From Symbiodinium natans (taxonomy: Eukaryota > Sar > Dinophyceae > Suessiales > Symbiodiniaceae), in contig CAJNDS010002333.1 in assembly GCA_905221605.1 (NCBI GenBank), positions 309,501 through 373,500 of the forward strand: a DNA stretch of 64,000 bases. The letters run 5' to 3'. Positions 1-8,496 of this stretch are shown piece after piece. The number at the start of each line of letters is the position of its first letter. Within the stretch, counting starts at the first letter, position 1. Below the pieces are notes generated by a model. It had not been told where the DNA came from and did not search any database. It saw only the letters and a list, made by a program, of their open reading frames with translations. Made by a program: the position numbers and the translations under genes.

Positions 1-2256
1 ATCGTTGTAAGCGGGACTAATTTAAGTGACCTATACGCAACGAAAACAGAATTAAGCGACATAAACAACACAACAGAAGTAACAGCAAATACTGACGCGA
101 TAGCAGTTTTAAATACAAAACAATTACAAAATTTCAATAATATTAATGCTATTAATGATGACTTAACGAATAATTATCAAACTAACACAGTCTTAGCAAC
201 CAATTTTTACAATAAAACGGAGATTGACACAACATTTACCAACTATTATACATCAACACAGATAGACACAAATTTATCTACTAATTATCAAAATAACACA
301 TTATTAGCTACCAATTTTTATAATAAGGGCGAGGTAGATACATTAATAGCAGGTGCTGGTGGTGGCAGTGGCTATACCGATACAGAAATTGATAATCTAC
401 TAGCGTTAAGAGTTCCGTTAAGTGATTTTACTGACCGCTTTAAAACAAACCCAGTTATTGATTGTAGCGCCCCAACTATTATTCACACGGGCTTAACATT
501 GAATAATGAAACAATAAATATATCACCGACTACGGGATTATTATTTAGTAATCAAACAGGAGGAGGAGATAAAGTAGTAAGTGTGTTTAAAAACGCTACT
601 AATTATATAACTTTACAAGGAAATAAAATTGTGTCAAATGCTACATCTGATGACAGTGTTGTAGATTTAGAATTAAACCCGTCGGGAAATGTTAACATTA
701 CTAATGATTTATCATTAACTAATTTAACAGCAGACGGAATTAGTCTAACTAAGAATATTAATATTGGTGGTAGTATTGAATTAACTGATGGTAACACAAG
801 CATAGAAAGATACAACAACGCTACGAAATCAAATTTATCAATGGATTTGAGAACAGACCAAGAGGCAATGAGATTAATGTTAGGAGCATCCACAGATACA
901 GACACTAATACCTATATTGAATGTAACAATACAACAGGAGGAACAACGTTGTTTAACCCAACATATTTTAAAGACACTGTAAATTATGAAAACGACACTT
1001 CTAATATTTCCAATAATTCAGGACTTACACTTTATAAGAATACAACAGACGCCAGTAATGTTTTAACGGTAAAAAATGCTCAAGGATATATAAGATTTAA
1101 TTCATTTAATATTAATGCATATAACACGAGTAATGACAGTTCTTCTTTACTTTTATTGAATACAGCAAATGGTAATGGTGTTTATTGTTTAAGTTTAGGC
1201 ATCGGAGCAATTCAAGGTGCAAATAAATTAAATGTAAGCGGTGGGAATGCTAATTTTGGTGGCACATCATCATTTCAAAATATAGCAACTTTTAATAGTG
1301 ATATCTATATTAATAATTCCGGTAGAATATTTCAACGAGCGGACGTTAATAATTCATTAAATGTAATATCAACTAACGAAATTAATTTTTCATTACAACC
1401 GACGAACCGAACAAACGACCCTACAACAGGAACAATAGCGTTACAATTAAACGACACGAACGGAATTACTATAAATAGAGCAGTAACAAATAATCAAACA
1501 TTTAACAGCATTGGTAATATCGTTGGTGAAGCAGATGTCATTAGTTGGGGGCGTTTTATGTTTCAGAATAGTAGCGAATTAAAAGAAGTTTTGGATGGAC
1601 AATATAAATTGTTTGTCAGAAATGGCGATACGTTAGGAGATATTAATTTAACTGTTGGATTAGAATCATCAACGCCGGAAATTCAATTAACTGATGGAAA
1701 AGTAACTTTAGTTGGACAACTAGAAATTACTAACACTGATGTGTCAGGACAACAAAGAGTATTAATAAATAATCCCGATACGGATGGATTTATTAGATTA
1801 AGTAATAATAATTTATCAAGATTAGACGCTACAAACACAGGCGTTGATGTATATGGTTTCTTTACTACAACAAATAACGCAGATATTGGAGGAACTCTAA
1901 CCTGCACCGCCTTGATTGAAACATCGGATTTTAAATTAAAAGAGAATATTAAAGAAGTGAATACCAAAGACTGTTATAGTGTAGTTAAATACGTTAAACC
2001 GAAAACCTTTAATTTTGTTAAGGACGAAGACAAAAAGAGCAATCTAGGATTTATAGCCGACGATGTGAAAAATGCTAAACTGCCCCCTGAATGGGATAAC
2101 GTAATCTTTTATAATGATGATGGTATGAAACTCTTAGCATACAATAAACTGACAGTTATCTTGTGGGGAGCTGTGCAAGAAATGCAAAAAGAAATAACGT
2201 CTTTGAAAGGCGAATTAACAAAGTTGAAAAAGAAGATGAAACACGATAGCGATTAA
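1..2256 (+). CDS. Fibre / spike protein with C-terminal peptidase S74 chaperone domain (5' partial)
   Basis: The frame is open from the first base, so the true start is upstream; 751 residues are visible. Residues about 12-110 hold fibre-type repeats, for example NFYNKTEIDTTF (from residue 68) and NFYNKGEVDTLI (from 105). A Gly-rich hinge sits at 117-124, followed by a long Asn/Ser/Thr-rich region likely to form beta structure. From residue 642 the sequence SDFKLKENI, then GFIADDV, marks an intramolecular chaperone of endosialidase (S74) domain. Ser642 and Lys647 have the spacing of the known self-cleavage dyad. The tail (EMQKEITSLKGELTKLKKK) is coiled coil. In the family the domain drives trimer folding and is then cut off, leaving a host-binding fibre. 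Virion location is inferred. Confidence 0.85.
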   Translation: MVVSGTNLSDLYATKTELSDINNTTEVTANTDAIAVLNTKQLQNFNNINAINDDLTNNYQTNTVLATNFYNKTEIDTTFTNYYTSTQIDTNLSTNYQNNTLLATNFYNKGEVDTLIAGAGGGSGYTDTEIDNLLALRVPLSDFTDRFKTNPVIDCSAPTIIHTGLTLNNETINISPTTGLLFSNQTGGGDKVVSVFKNATNYITLQGNKIVSNATSDDSVVDLELNPSGNVNITNDLSLTNLTADGISLTKNINIGGSIELTDGNTSIERYNNATKSNLSMDLRTDQEAMRLMLGASTDTDTNTYIECNNTTGGTTLFNPTYFKDTVNYENDTSNISNNSGLTLYKNTTDASNVLTVKNAQGYIRFNSFNINAYNTSNDSSSLLLLNTANGNGVYCLSLGIGAIQGANKLNVSGGNANFGGTSSFQNIATFNSDIYINNSGRIFQRADVNNSLNVISTNEINFSLQPTNRTNDPTTGTIALQLNDTNGITINRAVTNNQTFNSIGNIVGEADVISWGRFMFQNSSELKEVLDGQYKLFVRNGDTLGDINLTVGLESSTPEIQLTDGKVTLVGQLEITNTDVSGQQRVLINNPDTDGFIRLSNNNLSRLDATNTGVDVYGFFTTTNNADIGGTLTCTALIETSDFKLKENIKEVNTKDCYSVVKYVKPKTFNFVKDEDKKSNLGFIADDVKNAKLPPEWDNVIFYNDDGMKLLAYNKLTVILWGAVQEMQKEITSLKGELTKLKKKMKHDSD

Positions 2257-2265
2257 AAATATTTA

Positions 2266-2269
2266 TCTA
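2266..2269 (+). promoter_or_regulatory. TCTA motif in AT-rich leader
   Basis: TCTA flanked by A/T runs, 11 bases before the ATG at 2281. The same core lies 10 bases before the ATG at 3442. Cafeteria virus (CroV) late genes and its virophage mavirus use a TCTA core in an AT-rich setting; use here is inferred from two instances only. Confidence 0.35.
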
Positions 2270-2280
2270 AATTTCATTAT

Positions 2281-2490
2281 ATGGGTTCTACATCTTCTAG
2301 ATCTTCTGCTACTGAAAATATGAAACAAATAAAAGAATTAGACATTAATGAAAAAACAAGAACAGATATGTTTTTATTTAATACTTTGAAAGATGTTATT
2401 GAAAGAGTTGAAAAGTTAGAAGAAACAAAAAGCGATAAAATATATTATAAACTACCTGCTATAAACTTGTGCAGTTACTCGTTGATTTAA
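2281..2490 (+). CDS. Small hypothetical protein, 69 aa, possible N-myristoylation signal
   Basis: Starts 24 bases after the fibre stop. The N-terminus MGSTSSRSS has Gly2 and Ser6, compatible with N-myristoylation after Met removal, which would tether it to membrane. Residues 14-52 (KQIKELDINEKTRTD through RVEKLEETK) are charged and heptad-like, suggesting a short coiled coil. It is transcribed with the fibre gene and ends 10 bases before the convergent ATPase stop. No family recognised. Confidence 0.55.
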   Translation: MGSTSSRSSATENMKQIKELDINEKTRTDMFLFNTLKDVIERVEKLEETKSDKIYYKLPAINLCSYSLI

Positions 2491-2500
2491 TTAATAATAT

Positions 2501-3262
2501 TTAATCACCTATCTCAAAGCGTTGTTCAAAGTTAATGAAGAACATATTACTAACATCTTTAGCGTTGGTGTTTATGTAGAAGAACGAGTAAGGAGCAAAA
2601 TTCACGGCTTTCTGATACATTTCGTATAACGTGCTTTTATCCACCAATGCGGAATTCTCTTCTAAAAATGCATTGACTTCGTTCATATTCTTCAGTCTAA
2701 AAATAAACAAAGCAGATGCATTTAATCTAATGATCGGGGCCAATACATTATACTTCTGCGTGGATAGAATGCACGAGATGGCATTATGGCGACCTCTCGT
2801 AAATAATCCGTGTAACAAGCTTGAGTATCTTACAAATTTGGGGTCGTCGGCGAAATCGTCCACCACTAACAGAATGCTAAACAGATCCTTTTGTTTGTTC
2901 TTCTTCTGAAAATCAATTACTCTATGTTGGGTGTCTATGATCTTCTTTAGCGCCACCGGATCGTATTCCTCGTAATAAAGCTGTTCTTTTTCGGCGTCCA
3001 CCTTCATTACCTCGCTTATGTATTTCTTTACTGCCGACCAAGTGTCATCCACATGAACACTGGGCGAGAATATGTATATTCTCTCAAAGGACCCTCTGTA
3101 TATTTTTAATATCAAGTTCTGGATCAATACTGTTTTACCACCTGTTGAAGAAGCCACGCATAACATCCGAGCGGGTAGCTTAGGCATCATGTCAAACTTG
3201 CTGTTTTTATATTTATATTCGGGTATGTCTATCGGTTCCACTTTGGGTATTTCTGCGCTCAT
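2501..3262 (-). CDS. A32-like (FtsK-HerA superfamily) DNA-packaging ATPase
   Basis: 253 aa, complete. The P-loop is SSTGGKT at residues 38-44 (Lys43, Thr44). Walker B is ILLVVDDFADD at 130-140, with Asp135/Asp136 for Mg and catalysis. Downstream, GRHN (157-160) and STQ (167-169) followed by an Arg-Leu-Asn segment match the sensor region of A32-type packaging ATPases of poxviruses, giant viruses, polintons and virophages. The role is ATP-driven pumping of the genome into the empty capsid. Length suits the compact polinton-like type. It is read toward the fibre operon and shares a 32-base divergent promoter gap with the gene at 3295. Start ATG at 3262; the upstream leader is A/T-rich. Confidence 0.9.
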   Translation of the reverse strand: MSAEIPKVEPIDIPEYKYKNSKFDMMPKLPARMLCVASSTGGKTVLIQNLILKIYRGSFERIYIFSPSVHVDDTWSAVKKYISEVMKVDAEKEQLYYEEYDPVALKKIIDTQHRVIDFQKKNKQKDLFSILLVVDDFADDPKFVRYSSLLHGLFTRGRHNAISCILSTQKYNVLAPIIRLNASALFIFRLKNMNEVNAFLEENSALVDKSTLYEMYQKAVNFAPYSFFYINTNAKDVSNMFFINFEQRFEIGD

Positions 3263-3294
3263 TAACTAATAAGAGAAAAATATCTTTTAATAAA

Positions 3295-3432
3295 ATGGAT
3301 AAGTATTTAGAAACGATAGAGGAGATTGAGGAAATTGAGAAGATTGTAAAACAAGACACCAAGCTTAAAAGGTGTTGCACCGCTTCTTTAGAATTGCTTA
3401 AGGCAGTTCTTGAGTATTTAAAAAAAATCTAA
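3295..3432 (+). CDS. Small acidic/basic helical protein, 45 aa
   Basis: ATG at 3295, stop at 3432. The first half is highly charged and helical (TIEEIEEIEKIVKQ) and a CC pair follows at residues 27-28. It lies divergent to the ATPase and only 9 bases before the next gene, so it is probably co-transcribed with it. Too short for family assignment; support is position, the AT-rich leader and the absence of any better frame. Confidence 0.5.
   Translation: MDKYLETIEEIEEIEKIVKQDTKLKRCCTASLELLKAVLEYLKKI
3428..3431 (+). promoter_or_regulatory. TCTA motif before the 3442 gene
   Basis: TCTA preceded by seven A residues and followed by an A/G-rich stretch, overlapping the stop of the 3295 gene and 10 bases before the next ATG. 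Matches the arrangement at 2266. Confidence 0.3.
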
Positions 3433-3441
3433 GAAGAATTA

Positions 3442-3804
3442 ATGAGTGACAATCATAAAGAAACTAACGAAGGTGGCTTCCACCTAAACACAGATGGTTT
3501 GAATTGTTTGCCCTGCAAATGTAGAAAGAAGACTTTTCACAAAGAAACTAAGATAAACACCGAAGGCAAAACAATCATTGAAGATAGGAGTTCTTGGAAA
3601 GTTGGTGGCAGAGGTGTTACCCCCGATGAAAATGAAATATTTAAAACTAACGCGCAAGACAATGAAGGTGTTGATACGGTTACCACCGGATGGGGATCCA
3701 GAAAGCCTACCCCAGAAGAGAGGTTAGAAAAAGTGGAGGAGGATGTTGAAAGGATAGACAAAGATGTAACTATTTTAAAGAATAATTTAAATATGATGGA
3801 TTAA
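3442..3804 (+). CDS. Hypothetical protein, 120 aa, Cys cluster plus C-terminal coiled coil
   Basis: Residues 22-28 (NCLPCKCRKK context) form a tight Cys-x2-Cys-x-Cys cluster followed by basic residues. The middle is polar and probably extended. Residues about 90-117 (PEERLEKVEEDVERIDKD, then TILKNNLN) form a clear coiled coil. It follows the 45-aa gene by 9 bases. No family recognised; a structural or scaffold role in the virion would be a guess. Confidence 0.6.
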   Translation: MSDNHKETNEGGFHLNTDGLNCLPCKCRKKTFHKETKINTEGKTIIEDRSSWKVGGRGVTPDENEIFKTNAQDNEGVDTVTTGWGSRKPTPEERLEKVEEDVERIDKDVTILKNNLNMMD

Positions 3805-3807
3805 GAT

Positions 3808-3975
3808 TTAAAAAATATTTTCTATGGTAACTTGACAGTGTAAAGTTTCCCCTGCCCAGACATCTAGAAGGTCCCATTGCTCCCGTGTGATGAACAGATT
3901 CATAAGCACACCATAAGAGTGTGGAAATGATAAGAATTCGTAATTAGTTTCATTAAATCTTAGGGGATTGATATA
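3808..3975 (-). pseudogene. C-terminal remnant of an unknown viral protein (55 codons, no start)
   Basis: The - strand is open from 3975 to a TAA at 3808 and reads as natural protein (for example EFLSFPHSYGVLMNLF and REQWDLLDVWAGETLH). There is no Met at its start; the frame begins after a TAA inside a hairpin and the first Met is residue 25. It abuts the convergent 3442 gene by 3 bases. Most likely the 3' end of a gene whose 5' part was lost by rearrangement at the hairpin cluster. A short protein from the internal Met is the alternative. Confidence 0.45.
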
Positions 3976-4039
3976 TTACTTCGTAATATATGAATCGCTT
4001 TGCGAATTCAAAATTTTCATAATCTCACATTATGAAAAT
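3971..4039. repeat. Cluster of three successive hairpins
   Basis: Arms ATATATTAC / GTAATATAT (3971-3979, 3983-3991) with a 3-base loop are perfect. Next comes TGAATCGC / GCGAATTCA (3991-3998, 4002-4010) with one bulged base. Last is ATTTTCATAAT / ATTATGAAAAT (4013-4023, 4029-4039), an 11-bp perfect arm with a 5-base loop. They sit between a broken gene and the next intact gene. Possible transcript-end or processing structures (giant viruses end mRNAs at hairpins), or a recombination point. Confidence 0.75.
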
Positions 4040-4057
4040 GTGTATATTATTAATATA

Positions 4058-4261
4058 ATGACAATAAAAGTAAATAAGATATCAGTTGATTTTGATCCAT
4101 ATACTGAAACAGGTAATATTGTTACTAAGAAGTGTTATCGTTGTAAGCAAGACAAAAATATTGATTGTTTTAAGCGTTGCTATTACGCTGGTAAGCATTC
4201 TTATTACTATGTTAAATACATTGCGACTTGTTCCGAATGCTTGGATAAATCTGTCAAATAA
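4058..4261 (+). CDS. Small zinc-ribbon-like protein, 67 aa
   Basis: The ATG at 4058 is preferred because the in-frame extension upstream runs through the hairpin cluster. Motif: KKCYRCKQDKNIDCFKR followed about 20 residues later by CSECLDK, i.e. two Cys-x2-Cys pairs flanking a Tyr-rich loop. This is a zinc-ribbon layout frequent in small proteins and endonuclease-associated domains of large algal viruses and phages. Nucleic-acid binding is likely; the exact function is unknown. Confidence 0.6.
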   Translation: MTIKVNKISVDFDPYTETGNIVTKKCYRCKQDKNIDCFKRCYYAGKHSYYYVKYIATCSECLDKSVK

Positions 4262-4344
4262 ACCGCGATGCAGTAAATCTTAAGAAAATAATATTTCTGA
4301 GGAAAATGACTTAAAGAAATAACAACTTATATATTATCGTGGTA

Positions 4345-4923
4345 ATGAGTGAGAGTGAATATGAAAGTGAGAGTGAATATGATGAAACATATTTGTATAA
4401 TCAGATACACAAATTTAATTATTTCAATAGATGTGATAAGTGTAACCCAGTTAAGAACATACAGAAAATATTATTAGGCAAATGCGATATCTTACATAGC
4501 TTTAAAAATCAGATCGTAGGTTACTATGGTTGTGATAAATGTTGTGAGTTAAGAAATTTGCTTGATGATTATATATTACCCTTTACTAAGTTAAACAAAT
4601 ACCCAGAATATGATGAAGTTCATGAAATAATGCGAAATGATGTTCAAAAGAAAGATTATACACTTGAGTTTCATATTGAAATGAAAACAATGTATGAGAA
4701 CCTGGATACATTTGACTTCTATCAATGGCATCAGGAGAAAATGAATTATTATAAAGATGTTTTAGGTGGTTATTTTCATTATTATCAAAGAGTATATCAT
4801 ATTTTTATTAAGATCGTATATCATTTACAATATCGTGTAAAAATAGACAAACAATTACATTATGAATATTTACAAGCAACAACAGAGTTCTTAAATGAGA
4901 TGATTGTTCAAAATTCAAACTAG
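4345..4923 (+). CDS. Hypothetical protein, 192 aa, acidic N-terminus and CxxC pairs
   Basis: ATG at 4345. The N-terminus is a Ser/Glu/Tyr repeat (SESEYESESEYDE). Two CDKC motifs (about residues 31-34 and 65-68), each with an extra nearby Cys, suggest a metal-binding core. The second half is rich in Tyr, His and Phe and largely helical. It is the last gene of the viral block and is followed by a 13-bp hairpin. No family recognised. Confidence 0.6.
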   Translation: MSESEYESESEYDETYLYNQIHKFNYFNRCDKCNPVKNIQKILLGKCDILHSFKNQIVGYYGCDKCCELRNLLDDYILPFTKLNKYPEYDEVHEIMRNDVQKKDYTLEFHIEMKTMYENLDTFDFYQWHQEKMNYYKDVLGGYFHYYQRVYHIFIKIVYHLQYRVKIDKQLHYEYLQATTEFLNEMIVQNSN

Positions 4924-4950
4924 ATAGTCTCCTCACCAACATAGTTATAG

Positions 4951-4990
4951 TGTAATTATAATACATAAGCAGGTATATATTATAATTACA
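4951..4990 (+). terminator. Hairpin after the last viral gene
   Basis: Perfect 13-bp arms TGTAATTATAATA (4951-4963) and TATTATAATTACA (4978-4990) with a 14-base loop, 27 bases after the stop at 4923. Likely a transcript-end structure; it is also the last unique viral sequence before the telomere-type repeats. Confidence 0.5.
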
Positions 4991-5042
4991 ATGTAGTTAA
5001 AACCCTTAACCCTAAACCCTGAACCAAATTCTATGAGGAACC

Positions 5043-5271
5043 CCTTGCCTATTTAGGCCAATAATGCCACCTTAGAGATAATAGATGGGGTTATGGTTAT
5101 TCCTAGAATTGTGTTGATAATGGTGTAGTAGTAGTGATATATCGGTGGGGGTCCTAGGAATGATCATCTAATGGGGGAAGTAGTAGTGATTTATCGGTGA
5201 AGTGTAGGGGGGAGTATAGGGATAATCATCTAATGGGTTGGCGGTGGCATTATTAGCCTAAATAGGCAAGG
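5043..5271. mobile_element. MITE with 29-bp terminal inverted repeats
   Basis: The left end starts CCTTGCCTATTTAGGC (5043-5071) and the right end finishes GCCTAAATAGGCAAGG (5243-5271); 28 of 29 positions pair. The interior holds two imperfect copies (about 5125-5182 and 5183-5236) of a unit containing TAGTAGTGAT and TCATCTAATGGG. It seems inserted in another repeat: AATAAGGACCCCAATAAGG just to the right belongs to the TTCCGAAAATAGGGG family seen at 23,872 and 48,138. No coding capacity. Confidence 0.75.
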
Positions 5272-6584
5272 TATACTCTAACTGTAATAAGGACCCCAAT
5301 AAGGCACCCCGAATTTCGGAAACTCCTAAACCCTAAACCCTAAACCCTAAACCCTGAACCCTGAACCCTGAACCCTGAACCTTGAGCCCTAAACCCTAGC
5401 CCTAAACCCCAATTCGGTACCCCTATAGCTACTTAGAAATTCACATGTTGTGTGCAACTGCGCCCTTCTATTTCCCCCAACATCAAGAAGCCCCCAGGCA
5501 GCTCGAAACTACCTCGGCATCCATCGTGTTGTTAGGGCTTAGGGTTAGGGGTTTAGGGGTTTAGGGATTTAAGGGGTTTAGGGGTTTAGGGGTTTAGGGG
5601 TTTAGGGGTTTATGGGTTTAGGGGGTTAGGGGTTTTGGGGTTTTAGGGTTTAAGGTTTAGGATTTAGAGTTTGGGGTTTAGGGTTAGGGTTAGGACTTAG
5701 GTTTTCATGAGGCTTCGAAAGCCTTGCGGCCATACATCGATCCCCACGGTGTAGAATGCTGGGTTCTTAGGGTTTGAGGAAGAATGCACCTCTGTATCGC
5801 TTGTGCTGCTACTTCGAGGGTTTAGGGTTTAGGGTTTAGGGTTTAGGGTTCAGGGTTCAGGGTTTAGGGTTTAGGGTGTATAAATCGTACCTTGTGTACG
5901 CGCGCCGACGTTCTCCATAAGCAACCGAAGCCCCACCCCGACTCTCCTGACCACAAGTCTTAAACCCTGAGCCTTAAATCTCAACAAGCATATTGCAAAC
6001 CCTAAACCCTAAACCCTAAGCCCTAAACCCTAAACCAAAAACCCTAAACCCTAAACCCTAAACCCTAAACCCTAAACCCCCCCCCACCCCATTTTTCGGA
6101 AACCCCCTTAAATCCCACACCCCAGATCCTTTTCCCACGACTCTTGGGGCAGGCCCAATCAGGCCCGAGCCGCCATCGACCTTACCAAGCCCCTCTCTCA
6201 AGAGGTTTAGCTTGGGGTTTAGGGTTTAGGGTTATAGGGTTTGGGGTTTGGGGTTTAGGGCTTAGGGTTATGGGGTTTGGGGTTTGGGGTTTGGGGTCTG
6301 GGGTTATAGGATTTAGGGCTGGGGTTTTTAGGGTTTAGGATTTTTGAGCCGAGGGTTTTTTTTGTTGGTTCCTTTCTCCCCCTTGACCTTCGGCTAGTGA
6401 AGGGCCGCCGAGGCCAGGCCCTCGGCATCGGGTTTTAGGGTTTAGGGTTTAGGGTTTAGGGTTTAGGGTTTAGGGTTTAGGGTTTAGGGTTTAGGGTTTA
6501 GGGGCACCAGTGAGTCCTTGGAAACCAGACACACGGGACGCTTGTGGGTAGACGGCCGCTGTCCGAATCCTACAGTGCAGTACA

Positions 6585-6720
6585 GGCAGGTTTATCAGCC
6601 CCCTTAAGTGCCCTAAAATGGGTAGAAGTAGAGTTACGTATACGTACAGTTCTGATCGGTTAATAAGTACACTACAGTTATAATTGGTTAATGAGTACCA
6701 TGAACCTCCAAGTATGCGGG
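6585..6720. mobile_element. Inverted-repeat element, TAAGTACCATGAACCTC family
   Basis: The right end AATGAGTACCATGAACCTCC and the left CAGCCCCCTTAAGTGCCCTA match the better copy at 15,712-15,838; a further diverged copy is at 52,020-52,170. The interior has AGTTACGTATACGTA. Sits between telomeric arrays. Confidence 0.55.
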
Positions 6721-7861
6721 TAAACTGACATTTTGGTTTTTTTTTCAAGCGCGGCCTGCTTCCCGCGCTCTCATGAGGTGTAGGATCAAGCCCCCTGGAA
6801 CAAGGGTTCACGATCATGTGGGTTTAGGGTTTAGGGTTTCGGGTTTAGGGTTTAGGGTTTAGGGTTCAGGGTTCAGGGTTTAGGGTTTAGGGTTTAGGGG
6901 CTTTGCGGTGTATATAGTTCTGACGAAGCGGTCCTTTGGGGAAGGTGGACATCTCTGAAGCCTTCTTTGAGAGCTCCGCGAGGTTGGTTTGAAGAAGGGA
7001 CCCCAAAACCTGAAGCCTAAACCCAAAGCCCTAAACCCCAAACTCTAAACCCTAAACCCTACATAAACCCTAAACCCTAAACCCTAAACCCTAAACCCTA
7101 AACCCTAAACCCTAAACCCTAAACCCTAATCTCCTCGCGGGGCCATCCCGAAGTCAGCAACCGAGGCGTCCTCAGAGGGAGCGGCGTTCCATTTCCTGGC
7201 CGATCAAAGACACCACGACGGGGGAAAGTTCGGGGCATGCGGGGGCTTAGGGTTTAGGGTTTGGGGTTTGGGGTTTGGGGTTTAGGGTTTAGGGTTTGGG
7301 GCTTGGGGTTTGGGGTTTAGGGTTTAGGGTTGAGGGGATTCTTCTTGTCCATCGTGAGATGCGAGTCGGGCTAGGGTGGGTTTCGGCAAGTTGTTTTGGG
7401 AGTTTCGCTGCATGGGGACTGCTTGGCATGTAGGGGGTAGGGGCTAGGGGGGAGGGGGGTAGGGGGTAGGGGGGTATGGGGTAGGGGTACGGGTTAGGTG
7501 GTAGGGTCGGGGGTAGGGGGCGCGGTTGCTTCTTGTGGCCGGGCCAGAAGGGGAACAGAGTAGGCGTCGCTCGCCGTCCTAAATCTCAACATCCTTTTCC
7601 TATGAGTTCGTTCAGCTTAGGAAGTACCCATAGGTAATTCGGTTACCCCCATGAAGCCCCCAAGCAAGATGAACCCAACCCCTGCAAAAATCTACCAAGG
7701 AAGACAGGGTCCCCGGAAAAGTATCGCTGATGCCCCTTTTTTCTGCTGATGCCACCAAACCTCTTCAACCACCCTTTACAGTAGATGCAGCCCGAAACCC
7801 TAAACCCACCCTAAACCCTAATCCCTAAACCCCAAACCCTAAACCCTAAACACCCATTCAG

Positions 7862-7938
7862 GAGTGAGGAAGGGAACTTGGCGATGGCAAAGCTGAGCGG
7901 GGTTCTGGCGCAAGACAAGGAGGTGCTCTCCATCCTTG
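7862..7938 (+). CDS. Exon candidate, unknown gene
   Basis: Between an AG acceptor (ATTCAG) and a GT. Reads SEEGNLAMAKLSGVLAQDKE then VLSIL in one frame, a plausible helical segment. No family recognised. Confidence 0.25.
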
Positions 7939-8049
7939 GTCCCCACATCTGTTGGAAGGGATTTTTTATCTTGGTCTCCTGTTTGATAAAATCGGAGCCC
8001 CTTAGAACTTGACTTCTAGGGCAAGTTGCGCAAGAGCATTGTGCAGCAA

Positions 8050-8128
8050 TGAGAATTAGTTTTTTTACACGTACGTGTAAAAAAACGAATTCTCAGTTTA
8101 CACGTACGTGTAAAAAAACTAATTCTCA
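8050..8128. repeat. 32-bp perfect palindromic arms
   Basis: Arm 1 (8050-8081) begins TGAGAATTAGTTTTTTTACA and arm 2 (8097-8128) is its exact reverse complement, with a 15-base spacer. Each arm also contains the self-complementary core TTTACACGTACGTGTAAA, so nested cruciforms are possible. Only one copy seen. Confidence 0.9.
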
Positions 8129-8162
8129 GTTGCAATGATCTTTTCCCGAGCTTGGGTTTAAG

Positions 8163-8231
8163 CTTGCGGCTTGAGGTGTGTGCCGCGAGCGTCACACATC
8201 TGGGAGCCTTGAGGCCCCCACTATCCAGGAG
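8163..8231 (+). CDS. Exon candidate, unknown gene
   Basis: Follows GGTTTAAG and ends AGGAG before GTAACCCTAAACCC, so the telomere-type array itself supplies a GT donor. Reads LRLEVCAASVTHLGALRPPL. No family recognised. Confidence 0.25.
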
Positions 8232-8355
8232 GTAACCCTAAACCCTAAACCTTAGAAGCCCTGAACCCTGAACCCTGAACCCTAAACCCTGGACCCTAAA
8301 CCCTAAACCCTAAACCCTAAACCCTAAACCCTAAACCCTAAACTCTAAACCCAAG

Positions 8356-8496
8356 GAGTTCCAAGCTAAGGAAGATTCTCTAAGGGCTAGTGGAGTGTCT
8401 GGCAAGGCGACATCGAAGGCGTCGGCCAAGATCGCAAGAATCTGCGATCAGCCGACGCTTGGCAGCGCTTGGCAGCGTGGGGAATCTTCTTCAGAG
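8356..8496 (+). CDS. Exon candidate, 47 codons, unknown gene
   Basis: Phase-0 segment after CCCAAG, open throughout: EFQAKEDSLRASGVSGKATS, then KASAKIARICDQPTLGSAW. Ends at CAGAG before GGTTTCC. Ser/Ala/Lys-rich. The following 8500-8572 is a copy of the GGTTCTAAGGGGAGTATAG element family (also 39,101 and 45,251). Confidence 0.3.

Larger units (their letters stand above)
1..4998. mobile_element. Endogenous DNA-virus element (polinton-like / virophage-like), right-hand part
   Basis: AT-rich block with intron-less, closely packed genes on both strands, unlike the intron-filled and telomere-repeat-filled DNA that follows. It encodes an S74-type fibre and an A32-like packaging ATPase, both typical of integrating DNA viruses of protists. 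Intergenic gaps are short and hold perfect hairpins. The right boundary is where CCCTAAA-type repeats begin just after a 13-bp inverted repeat. The left boundary is outside the window, so capsid, protease and integrase genes cannot be judged. No terminal inverted repeat or target-site duplication is visible at the right edge. A scaffold mis-join between a viral and a host contig cannot be excluded. Confidence 0.7.

Noticed and set aside
499-501. Start of the fibre gene at 499
   Set aside because: It is an internal TTG; the same frame is open back to base 1 and encodes fibre-type repeats, so the gene begins outside the window.
3968-4057. N-terminal extension of the zinc-ribbon gene to 3968
   Set aside because: It would translate through three hairpins into low-complexity residues; the ATG at 4058 directly precedes the conserved part.
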